Positions 1 to 5,142 of a DNA stretch of 5,239 nt are shown here, one piece after another. The DNA is taken from contig JBJXGH010000146.1 in the NCBI GenBank assembly GCA_046153685.1, positions 1 through 5,239 on the forward strand, written 5' to 3'. This DNA comes from CAMAPP01 sp046153685 (GTDB lineage: Bacteria; Pseudomonadota; Alphaproteobacteria; CADEGL01). Within the stretch, counting starts at the first letter, position 1. Each line of letters begins with the position of its first letter. The notes beneath the pieces were generated by a model. That model saw only the letters and a list, made by a program, of their open reading frames with translations, was not told the origin of the DNA and did not search any database. A program made the translations under genes and the position numbers.

Positions 1-924
1 GCCATCGTGGCGCCGGACGGCGCGCGCCTGCCCTTGCGCGCCTGGCTGCCCGAGGGCGAGCCGCGCGCGGTGATCCTCGGCCTTCACGGCATGAACGATT
101 ATTCCAATGCCTTCGACGAGCCGGGGCAATATTGGCGCGCACGCGGGATTGCGACCTATGCCTATGACCAGCGCGGCTTCGGCGGCACGGTTTCGCGCGG
201 CTTTTGGCCCGGCGAGGCGGCGCTGATCGCGGATTTGGGCGCGGCCGTCGCGCTTTTGCGCGCGCGCCATCCGGGGAAGGCGCTGTATCTGGTCGGCGAG
301 AGCATGGGTGGCGGGGTGGGCCTGGCCGCGCTCGGCGGCGCGAGCCCGCCCGCGATCGACGGCGCCATTCTGGTCGCGCCCGCGATTTGGGGACGGGCGA
401 CCATGGGTTTGCCCGAACGCGTGGCGCTCTGGCTCGCCGCGCGCCTCGCGCCTTCGATGATCTTGACCGGGCGGGGGCTCAAGATCGTGCCCTCGGACAA
501 CGAGGCGATGCTGCGCCGTCTCGCGCGCGATCCGCTCGTCATCAAGGGCGCGCGCGTCGATGCCGTCTGGGGCCTGGTCAACCTCATGGACATTGCGCTC
601 GAATCGGCCGCGCGGATCGAAACGCCGGCACTGGTGCTGTACGGCGAACGCGACGAGCTCATCCCGCGCGATGCCACGCGCGCGCTGCTCGAACGCCTGC
701 CGCCGAACGACAAGACACGGATCGCGATTTATCCCTCGGGCTACCACATGCTGACGCGCGATTTGCAGGCCGATATCGTCCTCGAAGACATCGCCGCCTG
801 GATCGCGCGGCGCGGCGCGGGCGAGGACGCCGCCCTGCCCTCGGGCGCGGACGCGAAGGGACGCCGGGCGCTCGCGGCGGAGGCCTCCGCCACCCCCGAC
901 CTCGCCGAGCGCAACGCGCCCTAG
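1..924 (+). CDS. Alpha/beta hydrolase, monoacylglycerol lipase/lysophospholipase-like (5' end outside window)
   Basis: Serine hydrolase of the alpha/beta fold (Hydrolase_4, PldB/monoacylglycerol lipase group), expected to cleave carboxylic esters such as lysophospholipids or monoacylglycerols. Numbering from the GTG at 7, the order of motifs is typical: LHGMN (residues 26-30, oxyanion region), YDQRGFG (53-59), nucleophile elbow GESMG with Ser99, acid Asp216 in YGERDELIP, and His247 in YPSGYHML. The triad is therefore complete. The frame stays open to base 1 and the sequence before LPLRAWLP is shorter than in relatives, so the true start is probably upstream and the GTG is only an internal codon. 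No signal peptide or membrane segment is seen in the part present. The last 35 residues are a loose Ala-rich tail beyond the catalytic core. The gene ends tail to tail with the patatin gene. The substrate is not predictable from sequence alone. Confidence 0.88.
   Translation, partial: AIVAPDGARLPLRAWLPEGEPRAVILGLHGMNDYSNAFDEPGQYWRARGIATYAYDQRGFGGTVSRGFWPGEAALIADLGAAVALLRARHPGKALYLVGESMGGGVGLAALGGASPPAIDGAILVAPAIWGRATMGLPERVALWLAARLAPSMILTGRGLKIVPSDNEAMLRRLARDPLVIKGARVDAVWGLVNLMDIALESAARIETPALVLYGERDELIPRDATRALLERLPPNDKTRIAIYPSGYHMLTRDLQADIVLEDIAAWIARRGAGEDAALPSGADAKGRRALAAEASATPDLAERNAP
876..891. repeat. Perfect 16-bp palindrome near the hydrolase gene 3' end
   Basis: GGCGGAGGCCTCCGCC reads identically on both strands. 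It lies inside the last codons of the hydrolase gene, about 30 bp before the shared stop codons. It could fold in the transcript of either strand and help slow polymerase between the two convergent genes, but no T-run follows on either side. In DNA this GC-rich a chance palindrome in Ala codons is possible. Confidence 0.3.
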
Positions 925-2579
925 GGCCGCTCCAAGCGCTGCGCGGCAAGCGCGCCCTTGAGCGCGTCCATGACCGCGTCCACGACGGCGCTTTCCCCGC
1001 CGAAAAACCGACCGATGCCGATATAGCGGCGCACGACCCAACTCAAATCGGCGATCGCCGCGTCCAGGATCGCCTCCACGCGCGTCTCGACCGCGTCCTC
1101 CATGTCCTCGGGGTCGAAGGCGCCGGCGGGCCAGGCAGGCAAGGGCTCCTCCGCCTTAAGCGCACCCACCAGGGGAATGATCGGTGCGTGCGGGCCCTCG
1201 GGCTCGGCGATCTCCCATGCGCCGGCCCACGACTTGCCGATCCAGGCCGCGAAGAGCGGGTTCGTCTTCGGCAAGGTGAAGTGGTGCGCAAGGAATCGCT
1301 GGCAGTTGCGCCGGCCGAGCAGATAGTCGTGCGCGCGAAAGCGTTCGTGGAAGAAGCCGAGGAATCCGGCAAGCCCGCCCGAGGCGCAGGGATGCGCGCC
1401 CGCCGGGTGATCGGCGCCGCGACTGGGCGCCAGCAAGAACCGGCTGTAGACGCCGGGCGCGTGGGCGAGCGCCAGATCGGCGGGCTTGAACCGGCATTGC
1501 ATCTTCCACGCCGAGAGAAGCGGCGCCACGAGCTTCAAGACGGGCGCCAGCTCGGCGGGGCCGAGCGTCGTGTCCTCGACGAAGGGATCGATCATGACGA
1601 GGGCGCGCGTCGCCGTCTCGCCCGCGCGCGGGTTGCGGTTGAGCAGGCCGCCGGCGAGCACCTCGTGGGCCAGGCCCAGGGGCTCGTTGTCGATGACGCC
1701 ACCATCCACGCAGAGGAATTTGTACGGCTGGCTCGGATCGGGCGCGGGCGCAGGCCAGGCGGCGAGAATCTCGACGACCTTGCTGGGGCCGGTCATGGGA
1801 TCGCTGGTGCCGTCGCCCGGCAGCACGAAGCGGCGATGGTCGAGCGCGGCGTGATTGGAACGGGCGAGGCCGCGCGCGCGAAGGAACAACGGAAAGGCGC
1901 CGGTGGCGAGCGCCGCCGTGCCGAAGGCGCGCCAGGCATCGTCCGAGGCGTCGTTGGGGCGCTTCAACCACGACCAACCGGGGCGCAGATCCGCGGGCCG
2001 CCGCTCGGCCACGACGAAGGAGGCATCGTCGCCATGAAGCACCATGGCGTGGCCCGCGCCCGTGTTGCCCTTGAGGCCGAAGGCGTAGGGAACCCCGCGC
2101 AGATTGCCGACCGCGAGGCGCACCGCCAGATCCTGCGCGATATAGGGCCGCGCGATGGGCGCGCCCGTGGTCGCGAGCACCCCGGCCACGATTTCATCCA
2201 AGCGCGAGGTGTTGAGAAGGGAAAAAAGCGGCGCGTCGTTCGCGAGATCGCCCACTTCGAGAAGCGGCGCGATGTCGATGGACGTGACCCAAGACTGGAA
2301 CAGCGGATTCGTCGCCCGCCCTAGATTGCGGTGGGAGACGTGCGTGAACGCGTGGCCCAGCGCCACCGCGGCGATAGCGCCGCAGATGCCGCCCGCCGAA
2401 GCGCCGGCCATTGCCGTGATGCGCGCGCCGTGGGAGGGCACGTCCTCGCCCCGGTCCTTGGCGGCTTGCCATGTCTCCAGCGCCTCGATGAGGAAATCGA
2501 GCGCGCCCGCCGTATAGGCGCCCGCCGAGATGGCGCCGGCCATCACGAGGCCGATATCGAAGTTGGGTTCGTCGGCCAT
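921..2579 (-). CDS. Patatin-like phospholipase family protein
   Basis: A 552-residue member of the patatin-like phospholipase superfamily, which hydrolyses acyl ester bonds of phospholipids with a Ser-Asp dyad. The N-terminal strand and oxyanion loop read GLVMAGAISAGAYTAG (residues 10-25). The nucleophile elbow is GASAGG with Ser61, and the dyad acid is Asp292 in VDGGVIDNEPLG (291-302). A second conserved-looking block, HDYLLGRRNCQRFL (417-430), lies in the long C-terminal region and recalls large bacterial patatin-like proteins. The oxyanion loop lacks the classical GGGxKG pattern. There is no signal peptide, so the protein is probably cytoplasmic. The ATG at 2579 is preceded at 8 nt by a GGGGGG purine run that can serve as ribosome binding site. 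It lies 86 bp downstream of the amidohydrolase gene on the same strand, suggesting co-transcription, and its TAG stop shares CTAG with the convergent hydrolase gene. The family call is firm; the substrate is unknown. Confidence 0.9.
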   Translation of the reverse strand: MADEPNFDIGLVMAGAISAGAYTAGALDFLIEALETWQAAKDRGEDVPSHGARITAMAGASAGGICGAIAAVALGHAFTHVSHRNLGRATNPLFQSWVTSIDIAPLLEVGDLANDAPLFSLLNTSRLDEIVAGVLATTGAPIARPYIAQDLAVRLAVGNLRGVPYAFGLKGNTGAGHAMVLHGDDASFVVAERRPADLRPGWSWLKRPNDASDDAWRAFGTAALATGAFPLFLRARGLARSNHAALDHRRFVLPGDGTSDPMTGPSKVVEILAAWPAPAPDPSQPYKFLCVDGGVIDNEPLGLAHEVLAGGLLNRNPRAGETATRALVMIDPFVEDTTLGPAELAPVLKLVAPLLSAWKMQCRFKPADLALAHAPGVYSRFLLAPSRGADHPAGAHPCASGGLAGFLGFFHERFRAHDYLLGRRNCQRFLAHHFTLPKTNPLFAAWIGKSWAGAWEIAEPEGPHAPIIPLVGALKAEEPLPAWPAGAFDPEDMEDAVETRVEAILDAAIADLSWVVRRYIGIGRFFGGESAVVDAVMDALKGALAAQRLERP

Positions 2580-2618
2580 GGCGCACGCCCCCCGTTAAAA
2601 CGAGACGAAACCGAACGC

Positions 2619-2636
2619 GCCGGGCGCCCGCCCGGC
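2619..2636 (-). terminator. Intergenic hairpin between amidohydrolase and patatin genes (attenuator or weak terminator)
   Basis: On the minus strand GCCGGGC and GCCCGGC form a perfect 7-bp stem around a GGGC loop. It sits in the 86-bp gap, downstream of the amidohydrolase stop and about 40 bp before the patatin start. The bases that follow (GCGTTCGGTTTCGTCTCGTTTT region) are T-enriched but interrupted, so full termination is doubtful. It may instead reduce read-through into the patatin gene or protect the upstream mRNA end. Confidence 0.35.
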
Positions 2637-2665
2637 ATCAGGCCATGCGCGGCGCGGGCGGCACG

Positions 2666-4024
2666 CTAGGCCGCGATGGGGCCGCCGTATTTCTTCTCGA
2701 AGCGCGCCCAGGCGGATTTGGACGCCCGCGTCGCCGCGTCGATCACCGCCAGGCGGTCGATGGTTTTCATCTCGCCGCCCTCGACCAGGATACGGCCATC
2801 GACCATGACCATTTCCACGTCGCGCGCGTGGGCGTGATAGGCCAGATTCTGCACCGGATCGAGCACGGGTTGCAGACCCAGCGCGCGGAAATCGAGCATG
2901 ATGAGGTCGGCGCGCTTGCCCGCCTCGACGCTGCCGATTTCCTTTTCCATGCCCATGGCGCGCGCGCCCCCCATCGTCGCCATCTCGAGCGCGTCGGACG
3001 AGAGCAGCGCCACCGGGTCGCCCGTCTTGATGCGCGCGCAAGTGACGGCCGAGCGGATGACATCGAAATAATCGCCGAACATGTTGTCGATGCCGAGCGC
3101 CACGTTGATGCCCTTGGCGCGCATTTGGTTCACGGGTGCGATGAGGCCGCGAAAGGCGTTCATCAGCGGACAATGGGCGACATGGGCGCCACCGCGCGCC
3201 AGGATGTCGATATCGGAATCCGTGACGACATAGCAATGCGTGACCACCACGTCCTTGCCGACAAGGCCGTTATCGCGCGCGAACTCGAAGGAGCCCTGGT
3301 TGTGGATGCGGCGCGCGGTCTGGTGCTCGAACTCGCTCCAGCCCAAATGAATGGTCAGGCGCAGGCCGAGCTTGTCCGCGGCCGCCCGCGCGGCGCGGAG
3401 TTGGGCCGCCGACGAACTGATGGTCATATTGGGCGCCATGATCGCGGTGATGCGCCCGTCCGCCTTGGCGTGCCAGCGCTGGGCAAAACCCGTGGCGCGC
3501 GCCATCTGTTCGGCATTGGCCTTTTCGTCGTACACGAATTCACCCTTCACCATCTTGTCGGGATCGCCGTCGCCCAGCATTTCGCCCATGGCGCTGCGCA
3601 CGCCCAATGTCTCGACGAACGGCGCGAGGCATTCGACGTCTTCCTCGAGCTCCATGACCGAGGTGCAGCCGCTGCGCACGAGCTCGGCATAGCTGAGCGC
3701 GCCGAGCGCGGCGCGGTCCTCGCGCGTCATGACGGTGGACATGGGGAAATAGAGCCCGGTCGGCGCCTTGAAGCCCGCGTCCTCGCTCCGGCCGCGAAAG
3801 ATGTTGAAGCCTGCATGACTGTGGATGTTCACGAAGCCGGGGGCCACGACCTTGCCGCGGCCGTCGATGACGCGGCTGGCAAAGCCCGCGCGCCGCGCGG
3901 CGAGCTCGGCCGAGGGGCCGACTTCGACGATGCGCGCGCCCTCGATATAGACCGCGCCCGGATCGAGAATGCGCCGCTTGGAATCGACGGTGATGACGGT
4001 CGCGTCCTTGATCAGCGTACCCAT
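2666..4024 (-). CDS. Metal-dependent amidohydrolase family protein (AtzA/TrzN/SsnA-like)
   Basis: A 452-residue amidohydrolase-superfamily enzyme, the group of TIM-barrel metalloenzymes that includes cytosine/guanine deaminases and the triazine hydrolases AtzA and TrzN. The N-terminal beta-sandwich half (about 1-60) leads into metal motif FVNIHSH (His68, His70). Further putative metal or catalytic residues are His226 (TIHLGWSE), His263 (VVTHC), the VAHCPLMN block (282-289) and Asp313 (GIDNM). The C-terminal KRADLIMLD (370-378) and VMVDGRILVEGG (406-417) complete the sandwich. The start is the ATG at 4024 because a strong GGAGG lies 7 nt upstream; the frame stays open 40 codons further, but that stretch is low-quality and would cover the ribosome binding site. 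The usual HxxE after His226 is HLGW here, so ordinary deaminase chemistry is uncertain. Substrate unknown. It is probably the first gene of an operon with the patatin gene. Confidence 0.9.
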   Translation of the reverse strand: MGTLIKDATVITVDSKRRILDPGAVYIEGARIVEVGPSAELAARRAGFASRVIDGRGKVVAPGFVNIHSHAGFNIFRGRSEDAGFKAPTGLYFPMSTVMTREDRAALGALSYAELVRSGCTSVMELEEDVECLAPFVETLGVRSAMGEMLGDGDPDKMVKGEFVYDEKANAEQMARATGFAQRWHAKADGRITAIMAPNMTISSSAAQLRAARAAADKLGLRLTIHLGWSEFEHQTARRIHNQGSFEFARDNGLVGKDVVVTHCYVVTDSDIDILARGGAHVAHCPLMNAFRGLIAPVNQMRAKGINVALGIDNMFGDYFDVIRSAVTCARIKTGDPVALLSSDALEMATMGGARAMGMEKEIGSVEAGKRADLIMLDFRALGLQPVLDPVQNLAYHAHARDVEMVMVDGRILVEGGEMKTIDRLAVIDAATRASKSAWARFEKKYGGPIAA

Positions 4025-4030
4025 GTCCTG

Positions 4031-4038
4031 TCCTCCCT
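4031..4038 (-). promoter_or_regulatory. Ribosome binding site deciding the amidohydrolase start
   Basis: On the minus strand AGGGAGGA contains a GGAGG core 7 nt before the ATG at 4024. This is the best Shine-Dalgarno match in the window and selects that ATG over the in-frame codon 40 residues upstream at 4144. Confidence 0.75.
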
Positions 4039-4050
4039 GTGGCGAACCGA

Positions 4051-4078
4051 AGCCTAGCAGGGCGCGGGCGCACGGCAA
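4051..4078 (-). promoter_or_regulatory. Candidate promoter of the amidohydrolase-patatin operon
   Basis: On the minus strand TTGCCG (4078-4073) and TAGGCT (4056-4051) are separated by 16 bp and lie 27 bp before the start codon. The matches to a housekeeping sigma factor consensus are partial (4/6 and 3/6), so this is a weak prediction supported mainly by its position. Confidence 0.25.
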
Positions 4079-4088
4079 AACACGGGCA

Positions 4089-4104
4089 ATCCCGGATCCG
4101 GGAT
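4089..4104. promoter_or_regulatory. Perfect 16-bp palindrome, possible operator
   Basis: ATCCCGGATCCGGGAT is self-complementary over all 16 bases. It lies 65-80 bp before the amidohydrolase start, directly upstream of the candidate -35 element, in non-coding DNA. This is a natural place for a dimeric activator or repressor to bind. No regulator gene is present in the window, so the binding protein is unknown. Confidence 0.4.
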
Positions 4105-4167
4105 CGGAACAAACCGGCATCGGGCCAAATCGAGTTTCGGCCAAGACGGAGCGAGGACGAAGCTAAG

Positions 4168-4272
4168 GCCGGGCGACGGCCGGGCGATTGCGGGTAGTGA
4201 CGGGTCGATAACTGGGCGATGGTGGGTCGATGACCGGGCGATGACGAGCAATGATGTACGATGACAGGTCGA
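4168..4272. repeat. Degenerate tandem repeat, period 10-11 bp
   Basis: About ten imperfect copies follow one another head to tail. The clearest are GGCCGGGCGAT (4178-4188), GACGGGTCGAT (4199), AACTGGGCGAT (4210), GGTGGGTCGAT (4221) and GACCGGGCGAT (4232), each 11 bp. They are followed by shorter diverged units ending in CAAT, CGAT and TCGA. GGGCGAT and GGGTCGAT cores alternate in the middle. The array ends about 60 bp before the tRNA promoter and begins 144 bp upstream of the amidohydrolase start. The spacing equals one DNA helical turn, so all units face one side of the helix. No coding function is supported. Confidence 0.65.
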
Positions 4273-4334
4273 GGGTCGCGCCCGCCGAGCCAATGACCGC
4301 GCGCCCGGCGCCGGACACGCCAAGCGCCGAAGAA

Positions 4335-4363
4335 TTGCGCCCCCGCCCCGCCCCGGCTACAGT
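4335..4363 (+). promoter_or_regulatory. Candidate tRNA-Arg promoter
   Basis: TTGCGC (4335-4340) and TACAGT (4358-4363) are separated by exactly 17 bp, and the predicted transcription start falls just before the mature tRNA 5' end at 4375. The spacer is almost pure C and G and contains CCCCG three times in a row. Consensus match is moderate, but spacing and position are right. Confidence 0.5.
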
Positions 4364-4374
4364 CCGCCCGCGCG

Positions 4375-4451
4375 GCGCCCGTAGCTCAGTTGGATAGAGC
4401 GCTAGCCTCCGGAGCTAGAGGTCGTGAGTTCGAGTCTCGCCGGGCGCGCCA
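4375..4451 (+). tRNA. tRNA-Arg (anticodon CCG)
   Basis: A complete 77-nt cloverleaf that decodes CGG. The acceptor arm pairs GCGCCCG (4375-4381) with CGGGCGC (4441-4447), followed by discriminator G and an encoded CCA (4449-4451). The D arm is GCTC/GAGC, the anticodon arm CTAGC/GCTAG with loop CTCCGGA and anticodon CCG, the variable region AGGTC, and the T arm GTGAG/CTCGC with loop TTCGAGT. No intron or mismatch of concern is seen. It stands alone, not in a tRNA cluster. Its 3' half is a known type of target for site-specific integrases, and the sequence character changes immediately after it. Confidence 0.97.
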
Positions 4452-4610
4452 TTCACTTTTCCGTTGATATGAAGCGATTTTGACTTTTCCCCGGCTTGAT
4501 CCAGTCGGGGTATTTCCCGTGGCTCGTTGCCAGATTTTGCCAAATCCGGATCGGGCATCGATATCGCAACTGTGCGTCGTCAGATCATTTGGGTTGTCAG
4601 TTAACCTGAT
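4452..4610. other. Low-GC segment adjoining the tRNA 3' end, possible island boundary
   Basis: By eye only about half of these bases are G or C, against clearly higher values on both sides, and T-runs such as CACTTTTCC and GATTTTGAC stand out. Apart from the hairpin at 4489-4510, no gene or RNA could be recognised. The sharp change exactly at the tRNA end suggests DNA of separate origin, as at the junction of an integrated element. Confidence 0.45.
4489..4515 (+). terminator. Hairpin downstream of tRNA-Arg, possible terminator
   Basis: CCCCGGCT (4489-4496) pairs with AGTCGGGG (4503-4510) over 8 bp with one G-U pair and a TGATCC loop, followed by TATTT. It starts 38 bp after the tRNA end, a plausible place for termination. 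The T-run is short, so efficiency is uncertain. Confidence 0.4.
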
Positions 4611-4738
4611 GCTGAGGGACGTGCCGGTGGGCTGGGATCGGCAGGTTTGGCGGGCGCGGCAGCGGAGGCGGCGCGGATGCGCTCGAGGAGGGCGGCGGCG
4701 GGCTCGAAGGAGCGGCCCTCGGCGCGGGGCTCGAACTC
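4601..4738 (-). pseudogene. Coding remnant, possibly the C-terminus of a type I restriction specificity subunit (HsdS-like)
   Basis: A 45-codon stretch ending in TAA at 4601-4603 has the strong third-position GC bias of real genes here and reads EFEPRAEGRSFEPAAALLER and onward, then an Ala/Pro-rich tail. The EPAAALLERIRA pattern recalls the extreme C-terminus of some HsdS proteins, which often end with an EPAxxLLxRI helix and a basic Ala-rich tail. This is recall of a pattern, not an alignment. No suitable start codon or ribosome binding site lies just upstream; the frame continues upstream only as out-of-character sequence that runs under the antitoxin gene. It is best read as a broken fragment of a gene that once ran leftwards. 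An unrelated small protein is possible. Confidence 0.3.
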
Positions 4739-4875
4739 TCGGTGAGCCGCGCAGGAGGGCCACTCCTTTACCGATTGGCGGCGGAGATCTATGCGAACTA
4801 TGGGCTTGGGCCTCCGCGGGTGGACGAGGAACCGCGAGAGTAGAGGCGCTCCCCCGCGATGAGCATGCGCGCGCC

Positions 4876-5142
4876 CTACCGCGATCCCGGTCGCTGAACA
4901 TGCTTGGACGCCTCGACGAGCCCACGAAGGGCGGCGTTTACAGCCTCGGTGCTCCCGAAGTACGGCCACAAATCGGGATCTACGGCGACCAGCTCGCCGC
5001 TTCGCAGATCCGCATGATGGCCGCGCCCCGGACGGCGGCGGAGCTTCGACGGGTCGATCTCCGGCATCTCGGCGAGAGACTCAGCCGAGGGCTCGATGGG
5101 CTCAGGGCGCTTAGGGCTCTTCTTCATAGATGCGTCGCTCAT
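4876..5142 (-). CDS. BrnA-type antitoxin (atypical), partner of the upstream BrnT toxin
   Basis: An 88-residue protein in the position of a BrnA antitoxin, which binds and neutralises the ribonuclease toxin BrnT and usually represses its own operon through a ribbon-helix-helix fold. The N-terminal third is charged and Pro-rich and probably flexible. MPEIDPSKL (26-34) resembles the short segment before the toxin-binding region. LVAVDPDLWPYFGS (51-64) could be the DNA-contacting strand and first helix, and TEAVNAALRGLVEA (65-78) the second helix. The usual BrnA C-terminal signature with a WFRxxGxGYQTRIN-like run is absent, so this is a divergent branch. The ATG at 5142 overlaps the toxin gene by 32 bp; an alternative ATG at 5127 would overlap by 17 bp. 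Either overlap suggests translational coupling, toxin first, the usual BrnTA order. The identification rests mostly on the neighbour. Confidence 0.72.
   Translation of the reverse strand: MSDASMKKSPKRPEPIEPSAESLAEMPEIDPSKLRRRPGRGHHADLRSGELVAVDPDLWPYFGSTEAVNAALRGLVEASKHVQRPGSR

Larger units (their letters stand above)
4025..4374. other. Divergent intergenic region between the amidohydrolase operon and tRNA-Arg
   Basis: This stretch carries no believable gene. It contains, from left to right, the ribosome binding site, candidate promoter and palindrome of the leftward operon, the 10-11 bp repeat array, and the rightward tRNA promoter. Minus-strand reading frames through it are Arg/Pro/Ser-rich and merely translate the repeat array. 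Confidence 0.7.

Noticed and set aside
204..2324. Very long plus-strand open frame of 706 codons
   Set aside because: It is out of frame with the hydrolase and antisense to the patatin gene. Its Arg/Ala/Gly/His-rich product has no domain, and its length follows from scarce stop codons in GC-rich DNA. Both overlapping genes have complete catalytic motifs.
2645..4057. Plus-strand open frame of 470 codons
   Set aside because: It is the antisense image of the amidohydrolase gene, with an abnormal His/Asp/Ala/Arg-rich composition and no recognisable motif.
4025..4144. 40-residue N-terminal extension of the amidohydrolase
   Set aside because: It runs across the candidate promoter, the palindrome and the strong GGAGG site. 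The family's N-terminal strand begins right at the ATG at 4024.
4168..4272. CRISPR array
   Set aside because: The units are 10-11 bp, degenerate and directly adjacent, with no conserved 25-40 bp repeats or spacers.
4054..4323. Minus-strand 89-codon frame
   Set aside because: Its repeated Arg/Pro/Ser/His segments are a translation of the 10-11 bp repeat array, without a ribosome binding site or family resemblance.
4375..4451. Second copy of the tRNA 3' end as attachment repeat
   Set aside because: No repeat of the T arm and acceptor sequence was seen elsewhere in the window, so an attachment-site pair cannot be claimed here.
4386..4925. Minus-strand 179-codon frame ending in RRDSNSRPLAPEASALSN
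   Set aside because: That ending is the well-known artefact of translating the reverse strand of a tRNA gene. The rest is a shifted frame over the remnant and antitoxin.
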